Origin: Litoribacillus peritrichatus
Lineage (GTDB): Bacteria; Pseudomonadota; Gammaproteobacteria; Pseudomonadales; Litoribrevibacteraceae
Reading direction: 5' to 3'
Assembly: GCF_039537985.1 (NCBI RefSeq)
Contig: NZ_BAABBN010000017.1
Location: forward strand, 186,001-250,000
Length of the DNA stretch: 64,000 nt
Shown piece by piece: positions 1-9,069 of this stretch. The notes under the pieces are model-generated. The model worked only from the letters and a program-made list of their open reading frames with translations. It was not told where the DNA came from and did no database searches. The number at the start of each line of letters is the position of its first letter. Position 1 is the first letter of the stretch. A program made the translations under genes and the position numbers.

Positions 1-340
1 ATTGCTGGCGGATGTCCAGCACAGGAATAGGACGCAAGCCCAGTTCTCTTTGTAGGAAAACGCCAGAGCCCGGAAAGTCAACATCCGGGGACAAGGTGGC
101 GTAGATGATCATATCAATTTCGTCGGCTTCGATTTGAGCTTCCGCCAGTGCTTGTTTAGCCGCTTTGGCTGCCATGCCTGCGCCAGATTCGCCTTCATCG
201 GCCCAATGGCGTTGTTCAATCCCTGTACGTTCTACAATCCATTCATGGCTGGTATCCATGAATTTTGTAAGATCCTGGTTAGTGACAATGCGTGGTGGAA
301 CATAGGTCCCCCAACCAAGAACACGGCTTCTTATAGTCAT
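1..340 (-). CDS. 3-oxoacyl-ACP synthase III family protein (FabH-like), 3' end missing
   Basis: I translated this directly on the minus strand. The ATG at 340 opens a frame that runs off the left edge, giving the first 113 residues of the protein. It begins MTIRSRVLGWGTYVPPR and continues with HEWIVERTGIEQRHWA, the N-terminal pattern of ketoacyl-ACP synthase III enzymes (the W-I-x-x-R-T-G-I stretch). These enzymes condense an acyl-CoA with malonyl-ACP to start fatty-acid or related chains. The catalytic Cys, His and Asn lie beyond the window, so FabH cannot be separated from OleA-like or other KAS III paralogues. An imperfect inverted repeat lies about 60-90 bp upstream (near 401-430) and could be an operator. 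Confidence 0.8.
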   Translation of the reverse strand, partial: MTIRSRVLGWGTYVPPRIVTNQDLTKFMDTSHEWIVERTGIEQRHWADEGESGAGMAAKAAKQALAEAQIEADEIDMIIYATLSPDVDFPGSGVFLQRELGLRPIPVLDIRQQ

Positions 341-510
341 ATTTTTATGATCCTGTTTGTGTTGAATCGATGCGTACTTATTCAGTCGCGATACAAACAA
401 TATGTGTGTTTTAACATTGTAAAATAACACATTATTCAGCATAGACGAGTTAGATAATTCGATGAATTTTATCAGCTAAAGTTCGAACGATTTTATCCGC
501 TCATCTAAGG

Positions 511-3357
511 CTACAGTTGTACTGATTGAAGTGCCTGGTTGAGCCTTTTTTCAAGCCTGCATTTTTGACGCAGATAATGAATGGTCTGTAAGCTGCCCGG
601 CGGAAATGGGGTGCTGTCGGACTTGGCCAATTCCAAGTCGGTTAAATAACATGGATAACGGTGCTTTTCTTTACGATGAGACAGTACATATTTGGCGACT
701 TCAGTGTACAAGTGATCTCCGTATTCCAATTCAGAAAATTCTTCCTGATTGCAATAAATTGTAAACTTTAGTCTGGCTTCGGTGGAGCCATCGCCAATGG
801 CTTGTACGGTAAAGTATTTGTCGTTAGGGGACGGGGGTTCAATATCGACGGCTTTGAGTAAAAAACCTTGGCTTAAATCTCGGCTGACTTGCCAGAAATG
901 AATGTTCCGGCTTAAAAGCTGACTTTCGGTTAAGGTCAGCTGGGTTTGTTGACGGAACAGGACAGACCGTAAGAAGCGCACCAAAGGGTTCAGAAGCGAT
1001 GATGTTGAGTTGTAGGGCGTGGTATAAAACAACAGCGAACCATTTTCGTCCACGATATACACTTTGGCTCTGCTGATCGCAGGTTCCGCTTCGAAGAATA
1101 CCTGTATGTGATCTTTTTGCAGGACGCTGGCAATGGCACTGATGGGTGTGGCTTTTAGAGTGTGGCTGTCAATGGAAATCGGACTGAAGTTGGGTTGCGG
1201 AGCGCCCAGCGCTGTGAATAATTCGGGGATTGTATCGTAAGTGGAAACGACCCCTTCACTCTCTTCGGCATGCAGGATTAGATGCTTTTTACCGCATTCT
1301 AAGATGAGGCGGCTATTTTCATAGCTGCTTTTGTGACCGTATATCAGAGACATTTGCTCAGTGAGGGTGACGATTTTCTTGCGTATTAATGCGTTGAATT
1401 GTGATCCCAGGCAGCGGGTAATGAAGTTTGGCTGCAGTTCTTTTTGTTTGGCGATGATGTTGATTAATAAGTACAGGCACTGCTCAAGTGCTTCTGGCCC
1501 GCTGTAATGCTTGGTGATGACTTCATTCCATGAATTGGTCAGCACTAAGTCCAGCGATTGCACCAGGTTGGCCCTGGACTTGCCATAACTCAACGGGTTC
1601 ACATTATCGGCTAAAGGCAGGTTTTTCGGTAGTTGTTGACCGGTGTTGGCGATGATAATGATTTGTGAGAAATGCGCGGGTTTTGAAAATACGTCCTGTT
1701 TCAGCTTTGGCAGAGGAAATGGGATGTTGTCGAGTACGATGTCCACCAGTTGGTGCAGGTCGGTTAAGCTGATGTTGGTGGTGTGCTGATCGAGATAAGT
1801 GTAGCTGTTCTTCGTTAAGATGCCGTTCACCCTGCACCAGCTGAGTAACTTGATTAAGGTTTTTGCCCGATAGATGGGGCGTTCAATCTGGCTGACCGAA
1901 CGGCCGGGGTAAACCTCCCAGACGTGCTGGTGGCTTTCCTGATGCTTACGATAACAAAACGCCAGATCCTGATGTTCCAGGGACGCGGTAATGTTGGGGT
2001 TAATGAATTCAATTTTACCCGGTTTGCGCTCAAAGGCGGCGTACAGTTTGCGGCCGAGAATGCTGATTTCTTTGGCGCTCATGTTGGATGTTGTATCGTA
2101 TTGCCGGGCAAACTCGGTCAGTGACGAATAGCATTTAATCAGCTCTGAAACCACCGACTTGCGTTCAGCCGCAACCTGGTTGACGGTCCAGTGATCCACA
2201 TTATCCAATTGTTCTAACTTGTCCTGAGACCAGCCCCACTCTTCCAGTAGCTGAATTAATAAGTTCTCTCGCCAGGTCAGGTGCGGTTGGTCAATGAACT
2301 TAGAGGCTTTAATACCGACTTTGAAATAAAAGCAGCGTCTTACCATTTCCAGTCGGGTGAAATCACTTTTCCGGGTTAAAAAGGCATCGATGACCCGGTA
2401 AGCCAGTATGTACGGGTCTAATTCATTCAACTCGGTGTTGCTGTTGTGCAGGGCTTCTTTGAATCGTTGACTCAGTGGAATGGTGTTCGGGTATTCCGCC
2501 GCATACACATCGGCAATCATCAGTTTAATCGCCGACTTGTGGGGAGAGTCAATCGCCTTGTAGAGTTGCCACATCCCTGCCCCGAGGAATTCACTGATGG
2601 GAAACTCGTTGACCGGGCCAAAATCGAGGTATTCATTGCGCTCCACCATGCGACGCTCGAAGATGTCGTTGATATAACCTTCGTAGATGTGGTGTTGCGA
2701 CAGGGGCACCAACCACCAGGCCGGTTTTCGGCCCGCGACCAGGATGGCCGTTCGATAGAACTCATCGAGCAATAAGTAATGCTGAGTGCTACCGCAGCTT
2801 TCTTCGGACAGTTCGCCAACTTTTCCGGACTTAAACTTGTCGGGGTCCATCAGGAAAAAATAGGCTTCGACGCCCAGCTTCTGAGCCCATTCGGTGATTT
2901 TTTCGCATTTCCGGCTTAATAATTCAGACTCTTCCAGTGACATGTCCTGATGTGTGCAAATCCAAACATCGAAGTCGCTGCGTCTTGAGTGAGCAATGGT
3001 ACCCGTACTGCCCATTAAATAGATGCCCTGAATGGCTCGGTTGCCTTTTTGCTGCTGTTGTCGTTTTAGCGACATGGTTACTGAGCGTGGCAAAGATAAC
3101 GACTCTCGGCCGGGGCGATAATTGTTAATGCCGCATGGGGTTTCCTTGTGGCAGTAACCCGGTAAAGAAGGATTATTGAAATGGAACAGCAAAGGCAACA
3201 GGTCGATAAAGCCCTGTTGTCGAATGGTAAGAGAGTCTCGGGTACGTTGTAAGCGTAATGCGTTTACCTGCAAGAATCGCTTTTCAATGTCTTGTATGGC
3301 CCGAATATCAGGAAGGTCTACAAGTTCTTGCACATGTACCTCAAGTGTTGCATTCAA
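511..3357 (-). CDS. cyaA: class I adenylate cyclase
   Basis: Makes cAMP from ATP in the cytoplasm, the signal read by CRP/Vfr-type regulators. The frame gives 948 residues, in the range of class I cyclases (about 850-950). The N-terminal catalytic domain shows IRQQGFIDLLPLLFHFNNP at about residues 45-63. It also has the nucleotidyltransferase motif GIYLMGSTGTIAHSRRSDFD near 111-130, with Gly-Ser at 116-117 and the metal-binding acidic pair Asp128/Asp130. The rest matches the long regulatory region of the family. The start is uncertain. The 5'-most codon is TTG at 3357 with no good ribosome site, while a GTG at 3333 sits just after a GAGG. No terminator hairpin was noticed downstream of 511. 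Confidence 0.93.
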   Translation of the reverse strand: MNATLEVHVQELVDLPDIRAIQDIEKRFLQVNALRLQRTRDSLTIRQQGFIDLLPLLFHFNNPSLPGYCHKETPCGINNYRPGRESLSLPRSVTMSLKRQQQQKGNRAIQGIYLMGSTGTIAHSRRSDFDVWICTHQDMSLEESELLSRKCEKITEWAQKLGVEAYFFLMDPDKFKSGKVGELSEESCGSTQHYLLLDEFYRTAILVAGRKPAWWLVPLSQHHIYEGYINDIFERRMVERNEYLDFGPVNEFPISEFLGAGMWQLYKAIDSPHKSAIKLMIADVYAAEYPNTIPLSQRFKEALHNSNTELNELDPYILAYRVIDAFLTRKSDFTRLEMVRRCFYFKVGIKASKFIDQPHLTWRENLLIQLLEEWGWSQDKLEQLDNVDHWTVNQVAAERKSVVSELIKCYSSLTEFARQYDTTSNMSAKEISILGRKLYAAFERKPGKIEFINPNITASLEHQDLAFCYRKHQESHQHVWEVYPGRSVSQIERPIYRAKTLIKLLSWCRVNGILTKNSYTYLDQHTTNISLTDLHQLVDIVLDNIPFPLPKLKQDVFSKPAHFSQIIIIANTGQQLPKNLPLADNVNPLSYGKSRANLVQSLDLVLTNSWNEVITKHYSGPEALEQCLYLLINIIAKQKELQPNFITRCLGSQFNALIRKKIVTLTEQMSLIYGHKSSYENSRLILECGKKHLILHAEESEGVVSTYDTIPELFTALGAPQPNFSPISIDSHTLKATPISAIASVLQKDHIQVFFEAEPAISRAKVYIVDENGSLLFYTTPYNSTSSLLNPLVRFLRSVLFRQQTQLTLTESQLLSRNIHFWQVSRDLSQGFLLKAVDIEPPSPNDKYFTVQAIGDGSTEARLKFTIYCNQEEFSELEYGDHLYTEVAKYVLSHRKEKHRYPCYLTDLELAKSDSTPFPPGSLQTIHYLRQKCRLEKRLNQALQSVQL

Positions 3358-3672
3358 TCATCTGAGGCCCGAGTTTGTCCGGAACAAGGTTGGGCCGCTG
3401 CTTAAGTTAATTTTGAGTATAGTTGCAGAAACGGCTTTATGTGCAATCACATACGCCGCTGACCGTATATTTCTTGGCTTGTTTTCCACAACGCTTACAT
3501 TACTAATCGGCCATGGATGAATTATTTTGAGTTTTAACCGCTATTTCTCATTAAGCGACCGAGGTCTCAATAATAATGGTCTTCAATGGTTGAATGTGCT
3601 CAGAAATTTTGATGAACAGACTTGCGGACTGGATGAATGGCCTTTTCTGGGAGCCGCCATATAAACAGAGGC
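3358..3672. other. intergenic region between argH and cyaA
   Basis: About 315 bases with no convincing gene. It should hold the cyaA promoter, reading left on the minus strand. A plus-strand frame of 45 codons (TTG at 3527 to TAA at 3662-3664) translates to a protein-like sequence ending EWPFLGAAI, but it has no clear ribosome site and no family I recognise. It may be a small gene or the remnant of one. Confidence 0.3.
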
Positions 3673-3705
3673 AAAAAAATGGGCCGCCGGATTGGCGGCC
3701 CATGG
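3673..3705 (-). terminator. rho-independent terminator of argH
   Basis: Perfect 10-bp stem (ATGGGCCGCC at 3679-3688 pairing with GGCGGCCCAT at 3694-3703) around a 5-base loop, followed on the minus strand by a run of seven T. It lies 35 bp past the argH stop codon. Confidence 0.9.
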
Positions 3706-3739
3706 CAGGTTTGACTGCGGGTCTTGGGTTTTTCCGTGA

Positions 3740-5146
3740 TTAGCGCTCAGCAAGCCGTTGTTTGCCTCGAGCCACTGCAGCTATGACCTGCTTCGGCGCA
3801 GTGCCGCCGATGTGATCACGGGCGTTGACGGAACCTTCCAGAGTGAGCACATCAAACACGTCTTCGGAGATCATGTCCGAGAACTGCTGCAACTCTTCCA
3901 GGTTCATGTCGCTCAGATCCTTATCTTGGTCGATGCCGTAACCCACCGACTTACCCACCACCTCATGGGCGTCGCGGAACGGCATGCCTTTGCGAACCAG
4001 GTAATCTGCTAAGTCCGTTGCGGTTGAGAAACCTCGGCGTGCAGCTTCGCGCATGGAGGCTTCTTTGACCTGTATTGCCGGAATCATATCGGCATAAGCC
4101 CGTAAGCAGCCTTTGACGTTGTCGATGACGTCAAACAAAGGCTCTTTATCTTCCTGATTGTCTTTGTTGTACGCTAAAGGTTGCGCTTTCATCAACATTA
4201 ACAAGCTCATTAAGTGGCCGGTAACACGGCCGGCTTTACCCCGAACCAGTTCAGGCACATCCGGGTTTTTCTTTTGAGGCATGATGGATGAGCCGGTGCA
4301 GAAACGATCCGGCAGGTCGATGAAGTTGAATTGAGCGGAGGTCCAGAGAATCAGCTCTTCGGAGGCGCGGGATAAGTGAGTCATTAACAAAGACGACGCC
4401 GCACAAAGTTCAATGGCGAAGTCACGATCACTGACCGAGTCCAGTGAGTTTTCAGTGGGTGCGTCAAAGCCAAGAAGTTTGGCCGTCATGGCGCGGTCGA
4501 TTGGGTAAGTGGTGCCTGCCAACGCAGCGGCGCCAAGTGGTGAGCGATTAACACGCTTACGACAATCCTGGAAGCGCTCAAAATCTCGGGACAACATTTC
4601 AAACCAGGCCATCATGTGGTGGCCAAACGTTACGGGTTGGGCCGTTTGAAGGTGCGTGAAACCCGGCATGATGGTTGCGGCTTCCCGTTCGGCGAGCATT
4701 AACAAACCTTCTTGCAGGCGAGTGATTTCTTCACAGATGAAATCAATTTCGTCTCGTACGTACAAACGGATGTCAGTGGCCACCTGGTCGTTGCGCGAAC
4801 GTCCTGTGTGTAGTTTTTTACCGGTGATACCGATTTTATCGGTTAAACGTGCTTCGATGTTCATGTGTACATCTTCCAGCGCAATGGACCACTCCATGTT
4901 GCCGTTTTCGATGTCCTGCTGAACTTCCTGTAAGCCGTTGATGATCTGGTTTAATTCATCGGAAGTGAGGACACCGACTTTCTCGAGCATGGTTGCGTGA
5001 GCGATTGAACCGGCTATGTCTTGTCGATACATCCGTTGATCAAATTCAATGGACGCGGTGAATTTTTCCACGAAGGTGTCGACGGCTTCAGAGAAGCGAC
5101 CGCCCCATTGGCTGTTGGTTGATTTTTGATTATTCGACTCAGACAT
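3740..5146 (-). CDS. argH: argininosuccinate lyase
   Basis: Last step of arginine synthesis: splits argininosuccinate into arginine and fumarate; a cytoplasmic tetramer. The protein begins MSESNNQKSTNSQWGGRF and has the fumarase/ASL superfamily signature GSSIMPQKKNPD, the TGRSRNDQVATD motif and the GFTHLQTAQPVTFGHH region, all typical of ArgH. About 468 residues is normal length. I use the ATG at 5146. A GTG five codons upstream would extend the frame, but family members start at the later position. In Pseudomonas argH lies beside algZ-algR; here the two are separated by three unrelated genes. Confidence 0.96.
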   Translation of the reverse strand: MSESNNQKSTNSQWGGRFSEAVDTFVEKFTASIEFDQRMYRQDIAGSIAHATMLEKVGVLTSDELNQIINGLQEVQQDIENGNMEWSIALEDVHMNIEARLTDKIGITGKKLHTGRSRNDQVATDIRLYVRDEIDFICEEITRLQEGLLMLAEREAATIMPGFTHLQTAQPVTFGHHMMAWFEMLSRDFERFQDCRKRVNRSPLGAAALAGTTYPIDRAMTAKLLGFDAPTENSLDSVSDRDFAIELCAASSLLMTHLSRASEELILWTSAQFNFIDLPDRFCTGSSIMPQKKNPDVPELVRGKAGRVTGHLMSLLMLMKAQPLAYNKDNQEDKEPLFDVIDNVKGCLRAYADMIPAIQVKEASMREAARRGFSTATDLADYLVRKGMPFRDAHEVVGKSVGYGIDQDKDLSDMNLEELQQFSDMISEDVFDVLTLEGSVNARDHIGGTAPKQVIAAVARGKQRLAER

Positions 5147-5259
5147 GCTTTTTATTCTCACTGTGTGCAGATAAATTGCGCGGATTATAGCATGAGCAAA
5201 CTCATCTTGTTAAAAATGGGTATAATCCGCCCTCTTTATGTTTATGAAGAGAATTATGA

Positions 5260-5538
5260 ATGGACATTAAAATTTTTCTGACGATTTGTGTGACTGTGTT
5301 TTTGGCTGAGTTGGGTGATAAGACCCAGTTGGCGACCATGCTGTTTGCTGCTGATAAAGAAGTGAGTAAGTGGACGGTGTTTTTTGCTGCATCGGCTGCG
5401 TTGGTGGCTGCGTCCGCCATCGGCGTGCTGGCTGGCAGTTTGCTGTCTAATTATTTAAATCCTAAGCACTTGTCGATCATGGCGGGCATAGGGTTCATTC
5501 TGATTGGCAGTTGGACGTTGTTCTCGGCCGCCCGATAA
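5260..5538 (+). CDS. half-size TMEM165/GDT1 (UPF0016) family membrane protein
   Basis: A 92-residue integral membrane protein with three hydrophobic segments. The family signature E-L-G-D-K-T is at residues 17-22, inside the first segment. GDT1/UPF0016 proteins are cation exchangers; characterised bacterial members export Mn2+. Most carry two copies of the ExGD(K/R)T motif. This one has a single copy and so would have to act as a homodimer or pair with another half-protein not seen here. It is oriented opposite to argH and diverges from it at 5147-5259. The family call is strong; the substrate is inferred. Confidence 0.85.
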   Translation: MDIKIFLTICVTVFLAELGDKTQLATMLFAADKEVSKWTVFFAASAALVAASAIGVLAGSLLSNYLNPKHLSIMAGIGFILIGSWTLFSAAR

Positions 5539-5583
5539 GTTGAGCCGGTGGGTACAAACGGGTGTGGTTTAGGCTGGTAGGGC

Positions 5584-6582
5584 TTAAACCATACGAATGT
5601 GCCAAGGCTCATAACGAACACCCAGCAGGTTATCAGCAGTGTAACGAATACGAATGACACCTTCATCCGCCAGGCGTTTATAAACTTCTGACTTTTCAAA
5701 CTGTGCGGTAAAGTTGAGCTTGCCGTAATCGCGCTGACCAACGTCAAAATCACCGGAGGCGTGGAAAGAATAGCCGGGTGGCGCCAGAGAGCGGGATGCT
5801 CGTGATAAGTTTCCTTTGCGGTCTATCACTTTCTGGAAGTAAAGTTGATATTGCTTCACCACGCTGCGAACGCCTGACGTTAAAATCAGGTCGTCGCCGA
5901 TCTTCTTTTGCAGTGCCTTCAGGTACTCTTCGGATTCGCCTTTAAATAAATAATGGCCGGAACCTGGAATTTTGCTGACGTTGGTTTTCTTGACTTGGTT
6001 TGTCAGGTTATCGACGACCTTCTGACCCATGAAACCTAAGTCGGCGGCATCCCGATAAAAGTTAGCTTCAAGCAATACCAATTCTTGCTTATCGAAAGCG
6101 CCAATCGAAGTGACGGATTTTGCGTACTTCAACATTTCATCAAACGACAGAATGTTGAAATGGCCATAGCCGACGTAGTTTTTTACGCGCTCGATTTTTG
6201 AATGCGCACTTTGCAGCAACAGCCACTCTTGTTCGCTGAGCCAGAGATCGCCTTCGAGATCTTCATCAAACCGCTGGACTTTTTCTAACATCCGCTGCCG
6301 TTCTGCTTTTTCTATGGCTTCCGTCACATCCACGACTTCCGGAACTTGCTCATCAGATTGGCGAATGATAGTTTCCGGGGCATTCGTTTCAAGCGTGATG
6401 GTTTTGGGTGTCAGAATGGCTGGGGACGGCGGTACTTCAGTACCTGCGATGTGGTTCATCGGTGAGTGAGATGAGTTGTTATTGAACATCGAATAGGAGC
6501 TGCCCAGCGCTACGGCCGACAAGGTAGTCGCGTATTCCAGGAACCTCCTTCTGGAGAGTGTAATTTCCGTATCTTTTTTCAC
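5584..6582 (-). CDS. Tat-exported M15 family (VanY-like) peptidase
   Basis: Predicted periplasmic D,D-carboxypeptidase-type enzyme acting on peptidoglycan stem peptides. The N-terminus carries a twin-arginine signal, S-RRRFL at residues 10-15 followed by a hydrophobic stretch. Residues 45-110 look like a low-complexity spacer. The C-terminal 120 residues contain the M15 zinc-site elements: SGVR near 236-239, SFHASGDFD at 272-280 (His274, Asp280) and EPWHIR at 325-330 (His328). The spacing of the first His and Asp is slightly shorter than in classical VanY. The start is GTG at 6582 with a weak ribosome site; the Tat motif right behind it supports this choice. The exact substrate is not shown by sequence. 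Confidence 0.82.
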   Translation of the reverse strand: MKKDTEITLSRRRFLEYATTLSAVALGSSYSMFNNNSSHSPMNHIAGTEVPPSPAILTPKTITLETNAPETIIRQSDEQVPEVVDVTEAIEKAERQRMLEKVQRFDEDLEGDLWLSEQEWLLLQSAHSKIERVKNYVGYGHFNILSFDEMLKYAKSVTSIGAFDKQELVLLEANFYRDAADLGFMGQKVVDNLTNQVKKTNVSKIPGSGHYLFKGESEEYLKALQKKIGDDLILTSGVRSVVKQYQLYFQKVIDRKGNLSRASRSLAPPGYSFHASGDFDVGQRDYGKLNFTAQFEKSEVYKRLADEGVIRIRYTADNLLGVRYEPWHIRMV

Positions 6583-6793
6583 ACAACGCTCGATGTTTGG
6601 TCAGTAATAAAAGTTGCCATCTTGGCCAACTAAATTGATCATTAATAATCAATTTAACTGGTTTTTTTAGGGAATTCAAAAAAAGATTTTGACTGTGTAC
6701 TTGTGTATATCGGACGTTAATTAATTGACATTAATCTTTTTTTTGTTGTTTTGATTATTGACGTTTCTTTCTTTTCGTGTGACAGATTGTTGG

Positions 6794-7603
6794 TCAGCAG
6801 TCGGTTCCACACTCGGGTAAATACTGTCTGAAAATCTTATCAGCTTGGCCACTATTCTTTAAGTACTGGATGGATCGGTTGATCTGAGAAACTAATTTCT
6901 CGGCTCTCGGTGATTGACGAGAGATAAAAATATGAAATTGCTGGTGTGGTAATTCATCAAATATTCTGGCTTTTATGGTGTCGTCGATCATTGGTTTGTC
7001 GGTGAATTTTGAACCAAAAGGGACGGAATAGGCGTTCAGAATGATTTCACAGCGGTTGTTTTTCAGTAAGCGAAAGGCGGCATGTAAATCCCCGGCAGAG
7101 ATCGCAATGTGATCCGCTGTTATGTTGAACATTTCATAGCTGTAGCCATGCACACCGCAAATTGTGTAATCCTTAGCATCCGCCAGACGTTTGATATCAG
7201 GCCCGTTCGGGAATGTCTTTTGTGAATAAAAATACGCCGCACCAGAACTGTAAACACGATCAGATACCAAAAACTTGGCCGCACGCTCTTCGCTGAATGA
7301 TCCGTTAATAAAAACTTCGTAGGCAGGCGCTCCGCTGTAATGCTCTACTTGATAAAGACAACGCTTCCAAGGCGTCAGGGACAATGAATACGTTAACTGA
7401 CTGTGTTTGAAAATGGCGTCGACTAACTCAATCATGGCTCCGGTAACTTCCGGCTGGGATGCGCTTTCTCGAATGAAGGTATAAGGTGGCCATAGGTTTT
7501 CATCATCACAGATGGTTACGGTGGTGTTGTCATCGGCCAGAATTTTGGGGGCTGTGAGTACCAGGAAAAGCAAAAATAGCAGCCTGAGCAGGGGTGTGTT
7601 CAT
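6794..7603 (-). CDS. periplasmic solute-binding protein (SBP_bac_3-like)
   Basis: 269 residues with a Sec signal peptide (hydrophobic residues 6-21, cleavage near the LADD site). The mature part reads like the amino-acid-type solute-binding fold: CDDENLWPPYTF at the start, then a G-x-x-x-E-L-V-D-A-I-F segment, and a C-terminal PxxxKLVSQINRSIQYLKNSG-like helix. No ABC permease or ATPase lies next to it. It may be an orphan binding protein or a ligand sensor rather than a transporter subunit; the ligand is unknown. The ATG at 7603 has an AGGAC ribosome site. Confidence 0.75.
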   Translation of the reverse strand: MNTPLLRLLFLLFLVLTAPKILADDNTTVTICDDENLWPPYTFIRESASQPEVTGAMIELVDAIFKHSQLTYSLSLTPWKRCLYQVEHYSGAPAYEVFINGSFSEERAAKFLVSDRVYSSGAAYFYSQKTFPNGPDIKRLADAKDYTICGVHGYSYEMFNITADHIAISAGDLHAAFRLLKNNRCEIILNAYSVPFGSKFTDKPMIDDTIKARIFDELPHQQFHIFISRQSPRAEKLVSQINRSIQYLKNSGQADKIFRQYLPECGTDC

Positions 7604-7813
7604 TGTATCGTCCTGAAAAAGAGTCCTTATTTGACAACATTGGCGGAGTTACGGCTGCCTTTGTATTCAAGTTTAATCACAATTCTCCGCTTTTCGAGTG
7701 ATTAGATTCATAATTTTTTGAGTTACTTCCGATTTTTTTCAGACGTAAGTGTTAGTTTGTTGATTAAGCTACACTTTTAAAAATTGACCTGGTCACCCAC
7801 CGAGAGATGAATC

Positions 7814-8827
7814 ATGGCAACGGCTTCGTTAGATCGTACTTATTTCTTACCTAATTTGTGCAGTAGTGCGTCTTTGATGGTGTTGGTGATTACTGCTGAA
7901 GTGCTGGCCTTCGTTTTGGTGTTACTGAAGCCGTGGGATGAAATCAGTCTTGAACTGTTTGGTTGGTTGTCACTGTTTTTACAATGGGTCACTTTACTGA
8001 GTGCGGCCATCTTGTGTGGCATTCGAGCGCGGCTGATGACATTGCCCGACCCGGTGGCTGCGCTGATCAGTTATTGCATCATTATCTTTAATGTTGTGGC
8101 GATGACGGCCTTGATTGACGTGTTACAGATGGATCAAATTTCACTGCCTAAACTGGTTAAGAACGGCTTGGTTGCCGGATTAGTCGGTGGGCTGTTGGTG
8201 CGTTATTTGTATGTTCGGGCAGAGCTGAACCGTCGCTCAGAAGCCGAACTGGAAGCGCGCATTGAAGCACTGCAATCGCGAATTCGGCCACACTTCTTAT
8301 TTAACAGCATGAACACTATTGCCAGTTTAATCATGATTGATCCGGTGAAGGCTGAGCAGGCGGTTGAAGATTTGTCGGCATTGTTCCGGGCCACGCTAGG
8401 TGAACATCGGGAGCGGGGTTTGTTTTCCGAAGAAGTGGCGTTGTGTAAAAAATACCTGTCGATGGAGTCCTTGCGTTTGGGTGACCGGTTGGACGTTGCC
8501 TGGGATATTGAGCGTTTGTCAGGTGATACGCCGATACCGCTTTTAACGTTGCAACCGATATTAGAAAATGCAATTTATCATGGCATCCAGCCGTCTTCGG
8601 CCAAGGGCGTTATTCGGGTAGAAGCCTACCAAGAGGCAGACCAGCGAGTGTGCATTCGTGTGTCCAACACGGTGCCTGTGAATCAATCCGTAAATCATCG
8701 TGGTCAGAAAATGGCGCTGGACAATATACGGGCTAGACTAAAAGCAATATACGGCGAGAGCGCAACGGTGAATGGCGAAATACAGAATGATTGTTATGTT
8801 TCGACAATCATCTATGCTTTTCAGTAA
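7814..8827 (+). CDS. algZ: LytS/AlgZ-type sensor histidine kinase
   Basis: Partner of the response regulator AlgR encoded just downstream; in Pseudomonas this pair (FimS/AlgZ-AlgR) controls alginate, twitching and virulence genes. The N-terminal 130 residues contain about four membrane segments. The His_kinase domain begins with SRIRPHFLFNSMNTIASLI near residues 155-173, which carries the phospho-accepting His in the family's RPHFLFN motif. The C-terminal ATPase region has the N-box LQPILENAIYHGIQP. Length (337) fits. The regulated genes here are unknown. Confidence 0.9.
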   Translation: MATASLDRTYFLPNLCSSASLMVLVITAEVLAFVLVLLKPWDEISLELFGWLSLFLQWVTLLSAAILCGIRARLMTLPDPVAALISYCIIIFNVVAMTALIDVLQMDQISLPKLVKNGLVAGLVGGLLVRYLYVRAELNRRSEAELEARIEALQSRIRPHFLFNSMNTIASLIMIDPVKAEQAVEDLSALFRATLGEHRERGLFSEEVALCKKYLSMESLRLGDRLDVAWDIERLSGDTPIPLLTLQPILENAIYHGIQPSSAKGVIRVEAYQEADQRVCIRVSNTVPVNQSVNHRGQKMALDNIRARLKAIYGESATVNGEIQNDCYVSTIIYAFQ

Positions 8828-9069
8828 GTAATGAGTTCGTCGTAAACATTCAATCAAAATATACAGAGAAACTCTTGAAGGAATAGCAACACAATTCAGA
8901 ATAAGGAAAAGGTCAGTTGCAAGATGTAGCCGTGGTATTCTTTTGTTAGTGACAGGAGCCAAAGGCTGTATGGAGATGATTTTTTCCGGATGCCCAAAAC
9001 GGGTAAACGCGGTATTAATTGTTGTTGTTTCGCGCAATGGTTTCGAAGAGTTTGGTGCAGCGGTATTCT

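Noticed and set aside
134..427. 97-codon plus-strand frame at the left edge
   Set aside because: It lies mostly opposite the FabH-like gene, whose minus-strand frame carries clear KAS III motifs.
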